DNA of 50,252 nucleotides from Gonapodya prolifera JEL478 (GCA_001574975.1 KQ965863.1:68111-118362); one strand, 5' to 3'. Positions 33,282 to 46,200 are shown, counted from the stretch's first letter. The notes: generated from the sequence alone by a model not told the origin. Numbers and translations: made by a program.

Positions 33282-36200
33282 TCATACCCCAGCGACCATT
33301 CCTGCATCCAAACCCAGAGCTCGAAGGAACAGATTGACGTCCGATAGCATCCTCTCTCTGATGGCAGCATCACCCCCTGATTCGATGTCTGCTTTGCGAA
33401 TCGCTTCGAGTACACGCTCTCTGTCGAGAAAGAATCGATCAGTTATAAAAGATTAGAATGAAATTTCGACTGTTCACTTACCGAACCTCCATGACAAGAA
33501 CTCTTTGGTAGTCCACGCTTGATGCACTCACAGCTAAAGCGGCCAAGAACTGCCACACATAGCTGTCCTCGGATGCAACCCCAGCTACAGAGCTGTCAGG
33601 GAACAACACTGATAAGTCGTTGTGTATCGACATAAATAAGGCGTTGTAGAGCTCCGACCTGTCACCGGGAAAAGGATTAACAGGACGGTAACAGGACTTG
33701 GGTTAGGACTTGGTGGATGATTATACTCACCACAATTGCAGCTCAGACTCTTGAATATCTCCCACAGCTTTTACCACTTCGGCCCTGCTCAAAAGTACTG
33801 TGAGGACAGCCAATCCAACTTTGCTTTTAGCAATAGCTGAGAGTCCCTCATCGCCGCCACCTTTCTCAAGTAGGATACGCATCAGAGCGATGACAAGGTG
33901 AAAGGGTAGGTCCGAAACAAATGTCACGAATCCTGGAACAAAAGATGCGAGAAACAGGTCGACCGTTCGGGCGTACGATTCACTTGCAGAATCACCGGGA
34001 GAAGGGCGGACAACATCAAGTTGAGAAAGTTTCGACATTATATACGCAACCAAAAACAGAGCAAAATCAACGTTGAGATGTCGGAAGAGTCGTGGAAGCA
34101 GCCGTTTACCCTTGTCCATCCCAAGGGCATCCAAAAACGTAACGTTACCACTGCCGTGTGCACCTGCTATTTCATCTTGAATTCGCAATCGCTCCCATAG
34201 GTTGTCGGCAAGACGGTCGGTCTGGATGGACCACTCTGCCTCATCAGCCGGATCTTCCTCTGTCCCAACCTGCCTCTTTCTGACATCGAGTTCAATCAGC
34301 AAGTCGTAGGCATCTTCAATGTATCTGAGAACTGTCGCACGTAGTGGCTTCTGGATACCGTCATGAGGTTCTGGCATAGTCGACTGAAATTGGATTGTTG
34401 AAACAGTTTTCGTTTCAAACGTTTCAAGGAAACCAAAGTACACCCACCCTCAAATCTCCTTGCTTTATTTTGGCGTCTACAGTGAGAAGGTGTCTCGGGT
34501 TCTTGAAGGTACTGGATGAAATTTTGCCAAGGGCGCCCTCCATTGAGACTTCAGCAACTGTGAGCCAATCGACATTTCGTGAACGAGAAAGTGGACTTAC
34601 AGTCTGTTCCCTTCTCTTTCCGCAGACCTTCTTTTTCCTTCCTCTTCCTTTCTGCCAACCATCTACTCGCTTGCTCTTGCATTTTACTCAGGTCTAGGTG
34701 AAACTTCGGCTTCTCAGTCCGCCCTTTTCCCCGGCCGCCTGATCGTGCAATGAGCATCGCCTGCTGCCAAGTCATTTCTGTTCCCTTTGTCGTTTCACTG
34801 GGTGTTTCTGTCTGGGTTACTTGTGACGAGGGACCTCCAAACATCGCGTAGTAGAAGTCATCATCGTAAGGACGGTCCGTCATAAGCTGAGATACCTGAA
34901 CTCTAGCCAAATGAGCCTTTTCGTGGTTCGTCATAAGCCCATTGTACGCTTCCTATAAGAAAATGTTGGTAAAGCCCAGTTTAAAATGAATGAACCGAAC
35001 AAATCAAGATTCACATACCCTTCGGGCATTCCGAAAGTATGCGTCACGCTCAGCGGCATTGGCAAATTTTGGCTCTCTTGGAGGAGCTGGACGTCCGAAG
35101 GAATGTTCGTGTTGATGAAAGTCCCGAGCATATCCACCATAAGATCCACGGCCTGGGCCACCTCGACCATAGCCTGGTCCAGTATTGCTATGATAGCCAT
35201 GAGGGGACTGCTCTCGGGGATGTCCCTGGTTCCCCTCAAATCTACCACCACGACCTCCCCCTCCAAACCCGTAAATGAACTTTTGGGGAGGACCTGTATC
35301 ATTGCTGTAATTTGCTCCATTATGACGGATCCCATGGCTCGTTGGTGCACTTGAACTGACTTTCTCGCGCGGTTGTACCGCAGTTGCCGAGGCGAGGGAT
35401 GGAAATGACTGGTCGTTTCGATCGACCGGGAGCTGCTGAGGTGACAAGTCTCGGCCACCTGGCCTTTGAGCGCGAGGGACACTGTGACTTTCGGGAACGC
35501 TCTGGTTCTCACGAGGATCTTGGTACTCTGGATGTGACACCACTGATGGTTCTGCTTGTGGCAGAACGTTCATCGCGGCCTCCTTCATATGCTGAGCTCT
35601 CATTTGGGCTTCAACTTCCTCCACGCTCAGCATCTTTCGCAGCTGGTTGGGCGGTGACGCTGGCCAGCCTGGTTCTCGAATAGGAGTAATTCCTTCAGTA
35701 ACATGAGGTCCTGCAGTCGCAGTGTATGCCGCCATTGCTCTCTGCAGTTCAATGGAGAAGATTTGATGTTGCACGTGCGGGGGCATACCGGTGACCTGCC
35801 GAGCTACCGTGGCGAGGTGTTCTCGTACAATCGGAGGAAGAAGGTGCGGAGGTGGGAGAGGAGGGAGAGGAACCGATTGAGGTGTGTTCTGGAGTGGCAA
35901 ACCTTGCGGCATCAGGGATGGTTGAACTACGCTGTTCGCAAGGAGCTGAGCCTCCACTTCCGCTACTGACATGGGTTGTGATCGACTTGGCAGGGGAACA
36001 GAATAAAGAGGCACGTTCTGACGGTCCGGTCGCAGCTCATTTCCTCTGGGGTTACTGGGAAATGGACTGTAGGTTGTGCGCTGTTCCTCGTCCATTCGAC
36101 GGGAGAAGTGGGCATTAGCAGCATGGAAGTCGAAGTCTTTCCCTGAAAGTTGACAGAAGGTCAAATACTTATGCCGACATATGTTTGCTGGAGGCCCTCG

Positions 36201-36684
36201 CGAACTGATGGACTTTCATTCTTCCTTATGGAAACTCACCAATTTGTTCCTTGCCCACATCAAACGTCTCCTGGTTGAGGCCTTGGTTGTCTGGGTCGAT
36301 CAAATTGCCCAATCGAGGTTGTCTCCCCGATTGTGGAAGATGTGGTGCCGACGTCCACTGCTCGTCAATGCCTTGCTGGTTTCCTCTGAAACGTTCGTTT
36401 CCTTCAAACACCGCAGCATCCGCATCGAGCAGCTCTATCTCATCCTGAAGGGCCGTAAGGTCTTCTTCAAGGTCTCCACCGAGCTCTCCATAAAGAGCAT
36501 CTTCCTCGTCCGCATTCCACAACCCCGAGTTGAACTTTTCGAAATCTACTTCCACATCCCCACCGCGGGCCTTTCCCTTCTCCATCGAAAAAGTTTTTGG
36601 TGGTTGAGATTGGTCAAACCCGAAAAAGCCCGGCGATCCCGGTGTTCGGGACAGGGCGAGAGGAACTAACTTGCGATTCGCCAC
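33282..36684 (-). CDS. PAT1: Pat1-type decapping activator and P-body protein
   Basis: The N-terminus has the Pat1 signature FFGFD (residues about 20-24), then an acidic Leu-rich segment. A long Pro/Gln/Gly-rich part follows with short motifs MSVAEVEAQLLAN and LSVEEVEAQMRAQ and an RGG-like Gly/Arg stretch. The mid domain follows (MTNHEKAHLARVQVSQLMTD, DDDFYYAMFGG). The helical C-terminal domain runs from LGKISSSTFKNPRHLLTVDA through GKRLLPRLFRHLNVDFALFL to LFLRALGLDAGMVAGV and the stop at 33282. Pat1 bridges the Lsm1-7 ring and the Dcp1/Dcp2/Dhh1 decapping factors and represses translation in P-bodies. At least five introns split it. The start is given as 36684, but an internal start nearer FFGFD is possible. 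The lipase gene follows 256 nt downstream on the same strand. Confidence 0.9.
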
Positions 36685-36795
36685 TTCAACGAGTTGTCAG
36701 CCAGTAACACGCAACACAAAGAAGGCCGTTCTATTGGGTATTGAACAAATTTTGCAATGCTACAACAAATTACCATCAGTGAATTTGGGTTAGTT

Positions 36796-38038
36796 TCAAG
36801 CACACAGGGCACCATCGAGCTTATCCAAAAAGCTTGAGAGTTCAACGTCCTTTCTGGATAACAAAATCCGAGGTAAAAGAGGCATTTTGGATACACATAA
36901 GGGCAATGGTGAGATTACCGATTCAATTTGAGCTGAGGAAGCACACGCACTCTTCCCCGAGGTCTGCCAAAACTTTTGCAGTTTTATCCGGACCAATTCC
37001 ATCATCCCGCTCAGCGAGGAAGGTGAAAATTTCCTTGAATGGTGCTGTTGGAAGACGTGACATGGAGGGCTTGGAATCATCCGAGACGCCAGGCTCTGGC
37101 TTGGGGATAGAAGTTCCGGACAAGATAGAAGCGACTTTGTGTAGAGTGGGAATCAAAGACTGTGTGTGTGGGAAGCGGGCCGACTCAGTGTATGCCGTAT
37201 GATCCATGAACTCCTTTAAGAAAATAATATTGCCCGCCGCGACAACCCACAGTATATCCTGCGGCGACAGATAATGCCCAGAACTTCAACCACGGGATGC
37301 GGTCACCCCATGCTCCAAGGCTGCGAACATCGTCCGTAACGAGACATGGGTTGTGAGGACGTGACGCATGTAATCAACTGGAGGGTGACCCACGTGATTA
37401 TGTCTGCCACGACTTGAGACCCTATCCCGATCTCTTCACATGCTTGTTGAATTTCCTTCCGATTAATGAGCGTTGGTGGGCTTCCTCCACTCGGTTGCGG
37501 TGACCCAAATCGATTGTAGATTGATTCAAGCTGAAGCTCAGAAAGCTTGGTTGAGGCAGAAGAGGATTTACGAGGCAAAGAATTTAAGGCAGCTTGTTTT
37601 GTGAAGTATCTACGGAGACCCAGGAATGGAAGTGAGATGTCGGTAAAGCGTTTCTGTAGGAGGACTTTGTGGTGATCGTTTTCGCTGCATTGGGACAGGA
37701 ATTTCCATCCACGCAAACGACGCGCATTGTGCCAGAAGTTTCATCCTCATAAACAGGAATTAAATTCGTTTCGATGGTTGTCATCGGCCTGAATCGTTTA
37801 CTGGCGGCGCTTTCCACCACCAATCGAATCACCAACTGACGGGAATCTTTCAATAGCATGCGACTGCTCTGAAGTACGCTTGCTTTGGCGTTGAAACTCA
37901 CTCGGCGCTCTCCTTCAGAATATCCGCTGGTTGGGTTCGAATGATATGTTTCGCAAAATCTTTCAGGATTTCGGGAAGCTGCGGTGGAATCTTGATTTGT
38001 TCTGCAGAGTAGATGGGCTCGCGGGCGCTAGATGCCAT
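36796..38038 (-). CDS. Ropporin-1-like (RIIa/R2D2) flagellar protein
   Basis: Five exons (38038-37902, 37609-37394, 37320-37251, 37213-36951, 36853-36796) join in phase to 247 residues; animal ROPN1L has about 230. The N-terminus is a textbook R2D2 domain: YSAEQIKIPPQLPEILKDF, then AKHIIRTQPADILKESAEYF. The AEYF element spans the first intron, which supports that splice. Later parts also follow ropporin (INRKEIQQACEEIGI, then DRIPWLKFWALS). Ropporins dimerise and dock on AKAP-like proteins in the radial spokes and fibrous sheath of cilia and flagella, so this gene implies a motile flagellated stage. Intron 1 is long (292 nt). The third donor has an alternative (after ALS). A flagellum-less fungus would not be expected to keep it. 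Confidence 0.82.
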
Positions 38039-38168
38039 GATGTGTGTTGAGAACGGCGCGGACGCGCTTGGCGGCGAAGACGAGTCAAAGTTGATGGGTG
38101 ACTATCATCGGCTCATCAACCGTTTACAAAATTACAATTAATAATATCCAATGCAATAGGAAATCATA

Positions 38169-41100
38169 TTATCGTAAGAGAGATGGCGGCCTCAAGTTTT
38201 CACTCCGCGTTGAATGTTCATCGAGAGAATCTCCCAGAGCCTCGTCGGACTTTCCCGGCACGAGCTTCTTTTTCGAGCCCAGTTTCGGAAGCACCGCTTT
38301 CAGCTTTCCCAGTCTGGAACGGGATCCTGTTGCTGTAATGGGGCTGTCCAATCCTGATAGTACTGCTGGGAGGGCATTCGGAACATAGCCTCGCGTTGTA
38401 CTGCTCGTGCCTGTTGTTGAAGCTACGTTGTGCGATTTCGAAAGATTATCAGTCGACTCCACGATAGAGGAGCTAGATCCCATGCCTTCCAGATCCGAAG
38501 AAATCATTTTAAATATTTTCAACATCGACGGATTCATGTGCACTTACCGTTGGAAAGAGCATCAAAACTGGTACTCACGGGACTTTTCAGAGAGAGTTTA
38601 AAATCGTCTTGAAAGGCATTGCTAACCAGTGTCATTGGGCTTGGAAGACTCGGAGGTCGCTCCCCAGCTGGTCTTTTCCGGGAGCTCACCACTCGTTTCA
38701 GACCGGGCACGACAAACTCTTCAGCGAAACTTGGTTTTCGACTTGTTTGACCTTCGCTGACTGTGTGAATGGAGCTTTGGGATCCCTTAAATGTTGCACC
38801 TTCTGTTCCAAGCGTTGTCGGTTGCGAAGTTGGGTCACTGTCCGTCCCTCGTGGCCAAGGGCTGTGTGGTGTTGACGAATGATTACCACTTCTAGACGAG
38901 AACCGCCTGAATAAGTTCGCATTCAATGAAGGACGCTTGTCGTGGCCCCCGGTATTCTTGCGGGATGGAGTGCCGGGATTGGAATCTGCTTCATTGAAAC
39001 CCTCGTCATCCGACTTTTTAACGTCAGGGTCCTTCTTTGCCTTTCCTTTGCCAGAAGTCGAAGATCCGGAACCTGTGCTGACATTGTTCTTTTTCATTCG
39101 CGGTGCAGTCCACGAGTGACCAAGATCGTCCGCGCACGCTAACAATTCTGTCGAAATCGAGTCGAAGAGCTGCTTTCTAGTACGTTCGTGGATGCGAGTG
39201 AATTTCTCTGATTTGTAAGCTGCATGCTCGCCGTTGATCGCTTTGCAAAGTAAAAATTCCCGCATCTGTCCCAAATCAGAGAATGTCAACTGCTCGGATG
39301 CAAATCCGCCAGGACTGAGAAGGTTCCCGGAAGATTGTGGCGCCCTTGCGGGAGGAGTCTTCGGGCCAAACTGCTTAACTGCTTTGTTGTAGAAGGTAGT
39401 TACTCGATAGCCATTAACTGCAACGTTATGATCTTCCGAGCCCGAGTCAGTTCCAGAAACGCACGGAACTGGTTGCACAACTATGAATATGTGAAGGAAG
39501 TTACTCTTAACGGACACGGGGCTGAAATCGATTGTGGGGCTTTCTTGGTACACGAAGCTCACGATGTCTTCAGAAATTGGTAAATGAGCGAGAAAGCTTC
39601 AGTAGAATTCGAACTGAAGTACTAACCGTTCCCGATATGTCTTTTACGCTGGATCTGCTGTGGATCCTCGGGTCGAAAAGGTAGAAAAGTGGACACATGG
39701 AATGTAGCTTCGAATTCACGCCACTGCAAAGATCAAAAGCGGAATGAGCAAGCTGTCCATACAAAGTGAGCGACTATGTTGGGGCAGACCTTCGTATTTA
39801 GGCAAAACTCTCCAGTTTGTCCATGGGTAACATCCAACCCCGCCCGAAACCCACTAAATCCTTGAAGCGGGTACTTTGTTCCCAAAACAGACAAGAAGTT
39901 CTCGAAACCTCTGCTGCCCTCCACTAATATCACAAAGAGGTTATATAAACATCTTTGTTGGAGCGCATTAATCCCCAAGTAGAACGTACCATTGGCATAG
40001 AGTTCCTCCTCGGTTCTTTGCCCTCTTTATTTATCGTATGAGAGTTCAGTTTCTCTGGCTGTAAGCTAGTATTGCACGTACTGTTTTGCGTAAAGTACTC
40101 CAAACTTGTATCGTGTGATGAAATTGATCTCGTCAAGGCTTTGGATTGAACGCTCAATGTCCGCCCCGGGGTTGCTAATTTTCGTAAGCTTGCACCCATT
40201 TAGATCAGGAGAAAACATTCGAATCGCTATGTCGCGAAGAGCGGGGCGACGTGGCTGGCGCTTGAACATCGTGCCACTGGTGGATGAGGCAGGGAGTTCA
40301 ATTGTGTGACCAGGAAGTGCTACACGACGATCTGGTCGCTTGAAAACAAAATTTCAAGCAACCGGACGTAATTGACGTGAGCAAAATTCCTACATCTTTG
40401 CATCGGAGGATACCTCTGAAGACTCGGCCTCCTAGATCACTTTGGGCGGGGTTGTTACCGGCAGATATTTCCATGCCGATAGCTGTAGCAAGATCTATGG
40501 AGTCTGTCGATCCGATTCCACTTGGATAAATACCCGAATCCCGGCTTAGACCTTGTGAGTGTCCTTCTTTGTCGGCTGTGAGGGGACCCTCTTCTACTAT
40601 GGAGATGATCACGCTCCCCAGTGACGATGATGTTGCCACAAAGAGCTTATGATCTGTCATTGGTGACTTATGAAGTGTATTTTGCTAACAAAGCAGGCAG
40701 GCAAAACATACCTCGACCAACGAAGAACGAATTGAACCATCCAGCGCCGTAATCAAAATTATCAAGAACGAAACTGCGATAATCTTCTTTTAGCCTTGGA
40801 CTCGTGGTGAAAACAGGCGAAGGAGGGCAGATGGAAGGGTCAGCTAAGCTGGGTTCAATAACCCATTCTACAGGTGCTTTACGTTCTTGTGAAGCCTTTG
40901 GTTAAGACGAATGTTTCAAGATCTGGAACAATTGCGATTATTGTCAATTTCTCATCACAAACCTCTGGAGACATAAACTCCGAAATGGCATTTTTGAGCA
41001 CCTCCTGCGCTCTGACAAACTATGCCGTATACACAAAAGACCCGGTGAATTTCTGTTCTCACGTTTGAACCCAGAGAGTACTCACAACTTCATTCATCCC

Positions 41101-43561
41101 TTCCGTCGCAGCCAAGCTATGTCCCACAGTACCGAGCTCAGTTTGCACGATCTCAGACAAACTCTCAACGTCTCGCGCGACATTCTTCACGTTCGTCGCG
41201 CCCTCAGAGTACGCCTTGACTTTTCCTTTGCAAAGATCTTCAGCAGCCTTTTCGAGACATTCCAAAGTTTCTTGGAACGCCAATTTCAGAGACGATGCTA
41301 CAGCCATGCGGTCGGACGGTGAGTAGCCTCCTGGTACTTTTGATTCCCGCGCTAACAAGGTGTATAACCTGAGAATTTCAGAAGTATGCATGCTCAATTT
41401 TTGAGGTGCACCCAACAGCGGGTGCAGCAAAGGGTCGGGCGCTGGTAGACCCAACGGAATAGCATAGACAACCCCGCCAGAGTCAAGTGTATTCGATGAA
41501 GCGGCCTCGCGAGATTCTGCAGGCGTCGGTCGAGTCGAAGTGAGCTGAGAAGACGTTGGCGTTGCTATCGACGGAGATAGAGAAGGATCATTGCTCGCGG
41601 GGATAATTGGGAGATCGCTTATCTGAGTAGTGGGAAGTAGCGATTTACAAAAAGAGTGGCTTCATCTGCGTGAAATGGAACACTCACCGTGTTTGAGATT
41701 CGGCCTGTCCACAATCCCGTGCTCGCCGCTCGCGTGTGGCCCAACTGCACAGGTTTCACCCTCGAACCGTCATGATGTGTTGTATTAACGACATCACGGA
41801 GGTGGGAAGCGTTGCTTGAATCTGGGTCTTGGAGTAAATTGGGAGGTTTCGGTTCATCGGGGGAGCTAACGCGACCGTCGCGATCAAGAACCCCCAGATT
41901 AAGAACGGCAAGAGGTCTTAGATCGTACGCAATAGAGAAAGGTCGCGTCGACGACTGGGGCTTTTTGCGACCATTTGACCCATGAGTCTCTTCGGAGGCC
42001 ACAGTGCTGCTTGCTACATCGTGTGGTTGATACGTTTCGAAATGCGCAGTTGGATTAGCAACATTCTTGGTTGTTTGTGTGACAAAATCGGGAGTGCCCG
42101 GTGAAAGTGATACAGTATCAACCGGGGATTGTGATTCAACATCCATAAATTCACGGAAGCGATTGTCGCCGTGATCGTTCCGGCGCATTTCCGGTAGCCT
42201 TGAATCAGTTCCCCTGTGATCAAGTGCGGTTGAAGCGTTGACACCAGAAGGTACTAGTGCAACGGTTGGCATGGAAATGGACAGTCCAGATAACGGCTGT
42301 ATGGAAAGAGGTGCGATATTGCTCGGATGCCTTCTGTGACTAGCGAAAGATGGTTCACGACTCCTTCCTGCTGGTCGCCCGCCCACAGATGCAGCTGGTC
42401 CCATCGCCGGCCCACCACCCACTCCCCTGCTATCTTCCGAAAGCTCCATTCCAATCGACCCTGTCACGCTATCAAGCCTGCGAACAAGATCCGCAACGGA
42501 ACCTCCAGCGGGCGCTGTGCGAGAACGAACATGGTGTGCCGGAACCTGCGGCAGCGTAATCGAGGTGCGGCCAGACGCAGAGCGAGGGAACCGCTGCTCG
42601 TTCGAGCCAGCAAACGAGCGTCGCATGCTTGCGGTTCTATTCAATAGCGAGGACGGTGACACGGCGGACTCTGATGTTGCTCTGCGTGGCGATTCCGGAG
42701 CGGAGTTGAGGTACTGCGGGATCCCGTGAGAGCTACTCGACGACCGGAAGTGCGTGTGGAGCGGGGACGCTCTCGCAAAGGGCCGAGTCGCACTATGTGG
42801 GGAAGCTGTGTAGAAGCTTGACGGAGACGGAACATCAGTGTTTGACCGGGCGGATGCGGAGCTGGGAGGAGTTTGGAGGACTAGAAAACGAACGGTCAGG
42901 CTCAAGCCGATAGTACACTGTACGTCCACGTAGGTACCTTCTTTCTCAGTGGGTTTGTGCTGGGCACAGAAAATGCGGCCCCGCAAACTGTAGTGGTTTG
43001 AAGGTGTGAGAAGTCGTTGACACTTCTCACAGCTGCAGATTCCAAGTCGCACGATGCATAACAATGTGTGGAAAACGTAAGAGACAGCTTCAAAAGACCA
43101 TCGGGAAAGTTTTGACATACCGAAAACAAACTGCGTCAATCGGCACGCAGTAGGCCAGGCAGACCAAATCCAGCATTGTTTAGCGATCTTTTGACAAGGA
43201 CTTATAAGCGCAAAGACCACAACTGACCTCTGTGGAACACCCTCCCGTCGCACCTCACAGCCTCCATCGGGAACACTCCTCTCGCACATTTCACGCAAAC
43301 GCTCACGCTCGTGGCTGCATCCCCCTGTCCCGTACCCGCAATGTGATCGACGGAAATGGAGACGCTGACGTTGTTGGGGGGGCATGCGGGTCTCCCAAGG
43401 CTGGACTGTTTCGAAGTCGGTGTCGAAGGGAGGACGGAAGTGGGAGGAGTATCCTCCATGGAGGGAGGATCGGCCCGACAGAGCAAGATCAGACGATTGG
43501 ACGAGCGGCAAGTTCCACGATTCAGCGAAATTGTGACAGGATGCGGTGATCGGAGTGTCAA
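38169..43561 (-). CDS. LIM-domain and Rap-GAP domain protein
   Basis: This is a large minus-strand gene of about 10 exons. Near the N-terminus is a LIM zinc module. The first finger ends one exon (CVKC, 17 residues, then FH). The second is in the next (CEKC, 17 residues, then CAQH). About 500 Ser/Pro-rich residues follow, then a helical block ([20 protein letters not shown]). The Rap-GAP domain comes next: [79 protein letters not shown] and [11 protein letters not shown] disordered basic tail ends at 38169. Rap-GAPs switch off Rap/Rsr1-type GTPases with a catalytic Asn; the LIM would target it to a partner, probably at the cell cortex. I could not settle the LIM intron acceptor or the start (43561 or Met 43459). 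Confidence 0.82.
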
Positions 43562-43771
43562 CTTCGCCCATGTGCCTTGACCTTGATTTTGGCATACTTG
43601 ATCTCATTACAACCGAATTAACTTCAACCTGCGTTAAGAAAGGGCAAATTCGGCTATCTAATGGTGGTGCTGGGTGACGCGGTATAATTGGAGGTTGTAC
43701 GTAGTGACAGAGCTATCATACAAAATTGCGCCGACTCGGATAACGAACAGCGTCCATTCGCTTCCTCAGCA

Positions 43772-44480
43772 TCAATCCGCCCGCCGCCTCGACCTCGCCT
43801 CTTTCCCCGTACGCTCCATTCTTCCCCAAGATTGCATGCCACCTGTCACGACGCTCACGTCTCCAAAGAGACCCTCCCACCCCAACACAACAGCAGCCTT
43901 CACCGCCCTAGTCCCAGATGCACACATAATGTATACATGAACGTCTTCAAGGGGAGGCTGAGGCGTTTTCTGGTGACGATTCGCCGTCGACTGATGAGTC
44001 CAAGCGCGTTGTGTCTAAAGCTGGACATGGGGACAGCTATTGTTGCGGGCGTGTCAATTGCTGGGAGAAGGGATAGTTCTGAAGGCTCGCGAACGTCGAG
44101 GACGATGAGATTTCTCTTTGGATTGCTCCCGCTTGCGCTTGGGTTCGTCAAGGTGATGAGTCAATGAGATGGCGGAGATCGTGCACGGATGCAGTGGAGT
44201 AGAATCCCGGTTCACCTAATGGGAGGAGTGGTGAAAGAATGGCCGCGGGTACCTTGAGGGGCGGAACATGGGGATTAGGAAAGATCCCGCTGACACCAAT
44301 ACTTTCATGTAAGACTCACCATTAAGACCGCAGGAACGGGGTCTGCGATGGCCAAGTTAGGAAGAAGGAAGACCGCCAGAAAAGCACCCAGCAAGACAAG
44401 AGATGACCCGTAATTCTCCCAAAACGTTGGCGGTTCATTCGGGTCGGGCCACTTTAAGCAAGTACAGCGCTTGGATATTG
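43772..44480 (-). CDS. Rhodanese-domain protein, 5' exons uncertain
   Basis: The rhodanese domain is clear: NLIVLDVREPSELSLLPAID, then SSFRHNALGLI. A 47-nt intron (donor GTCGAC, acceptor TTGAAG) leads to VHVYIMCASGTRAVKAAVVL with the active-site loop CASGTR (Cys-x4-Arg) and VVTGGMQSWG. The stop is at 43772. Rhodaneses carry a persulfide on this Cys and move sulfur, or act in phosphatase-like folds. Upstream exons probably include a hydrophobic segment (SSLVLLGAFLAVFLLPNLAI, about 44400) and STASVHDLRHLI, which is typical just before the DVRE motif. I could not find a splice that joins it cleanly, so either an unseen intron or a frame break lies at about 44150-44200. Further exons up to 44840 are possible. 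Confidence 0.55.
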
Positions 44481-44841
44481 GTATTGATGCAGCAACTACC
44501 AGTTTCGGGGGTTGATAATGGCGGTGGCGAGGCAGGCAACAGTGGAATCGACATTGTTCAAGAACATTCTGTCAGCAAAGAACGCAGCCATCAACTCACT
44601 GCTTCGAACATGACTCCAACAGCCACCCCAGCTTCTCTTGCGACATTTTGTGCACTTCTGATGGGTCGATGGGTGGAGGTGAATGGAGTTCGGATTGAGC
44701 AGAGACCCGGAGGCCAACTCACTCTTTCATAGCACATTCTGCTAACACGAGACCGTACCAATAATGGCAGGATTTGGTGATGGACAGAAGGCGCTGACCA
44801 GTCCGAGAAAATTGGCTCGGACCCTTTCGGTCTGCCCACCA

Positions 44842-45176
44842 ATTGTCAGCAGATATCCTTTGTCACCAATGTCCTCCACAAGTTGTAACGCTGCTTTCTC
44901 TCCCCTGCGGCCTCGTGGAGCTCGCTGCGGATTGGATCACTTGAATCCACGATTTATTTTTTTATTTAATTCTGGGCCCTTGTGTTTCTCTTGTTTAGTT
45001 GGTGGACAAGACAACCACCAGCGTACAAAAGCCAGCGCCGCGATCGAAGAGGTATTCTCCTCTTGGTGAGGGATTCCTCAGCTAAATACAATGTAAGCTG
45101 GACCCCGCGTTTTTCATGCCAGAGATGCTGTACCGAAAAAGGGGGCAGCAGATTCTAGAAGGAGCCTAAAACCGAA
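44842..45176. other. Intergenic
   Basis: Nothing recognisable in about 330 nt between the rhodanese locus and the transporter remnant. Confidence 0.4.
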
Positions 45177-46200
45177 GTGAACCCAACAGCTGATCACCAA
45201 GCTGGAGAACTGGAGGCGTCCGCACTTGTCAAAGGTAATGTAAACAACTCTGAGCCCGAATGCTCAGGAGATTCCGCCGCAGGGGGAATCCTCGCCATTA
45301 TCCAGACTTTGCAATGCATGAAGTACCCCTTCTTCCTTCTCATAATATGCCAAGGAATGAACTTGATCCTGGCCGTTCAAGCCTGGGGAAGCCAGGTGTT
45401 CCGGAACCAAGCCCGGATCTACGGTAAGTGCTGCAATTTTTTGCTGTGTACCACCGTTCGACATCATTTAACGCGCTAATTGTGATCCTGCAGGCTTAAA
45501 CCCAAAATGCTAGGACTCTTCAATCTCGTGTACGCAACATTCAACGTCGTTGGCTCGATAAGCTCGGGAATAATCGCGGACGGCGGACCGCGGTATTGTG
45601 GCGTCTCAGCGACGGCACGGGTCCCCGAGGGCGGAGGATCGGTTGTGGCAGACTCTGTGGGCGATGGCGATGTCTATTGCCGGGCTTTGATCATGGGTGC
45701 GCTTTAGTTACCTGGTAGGATCTCTCAAAGGGAAAGCCACAACACCCCCCGGCCCCTTCCGTGTCACACCACCAATATCAAACAGTGTTTTTCCTCGTGA
45801 AGCGACTCCTGTAGCCTCCGTCTCCAGTATGCTCCGCAACGCCATTGGAGCGATCGCTCTGGTTGTGGCGCCAGCGTTGTAAGCGGCGGGTTGGGGCCGG
45901 AATGCAATATACGTGTCATTGCGTCACTTGGCATTTTCAATAATCTCTAACCTCAAAATTTCATTTTGCGATCGTGTAAGGACATGGGCACTCTTTATTT
46001 TGTTGCGATGATTGGAACGCTGTGGGTCATCACCTTTGGATATCGGTCTCGAATGAAATTACCGGAATGGGCACACGAAGGCTTATCAGTGGAGTACAAG
46101 GAAGAGGAAACGGTGGAGTTGGGGACGAACGGAATCGATGGTACGACTCTACCCGGCCAAAATAGCGACCTGCCATCCTCTGCAGATCGTGACAGTGGCA
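45177..46200 (+). pseudogene. Partial multi-pass transporter (MFS-like), decayed
   Basis: Membrane segments are readable in the order expected for the second half of a major-facilitator transporter: a polar loop, MKYPFFLLIICQGMNLILAV, then LGLFNLVYATFNVVGSISSG, then LWQTLWAMAMSIAGL in another frame, then FPREATPVASVSSMLRNAIG to IALVVAPAL, then MGTLYFVAMIGTLWVITFGY and a cytosolic tail (YKEEETVELG). Splice phases at the GTAAGT donor (45424) and CTGCAG acceptor (45494) do not match, and at least one further frame change is needed. No N-terminal six-helix half is visible upstream. The family is inferred from the helix pattern only. It is most likely a truncated pseudogene. Confidence 0.5.

Noticed and set aside
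36181-36669. 162-residue plus-strand open frame
   Set aside because: It is antisense to the N-terminal exon of the Pat1 gene, where the FFGFD signature lies.
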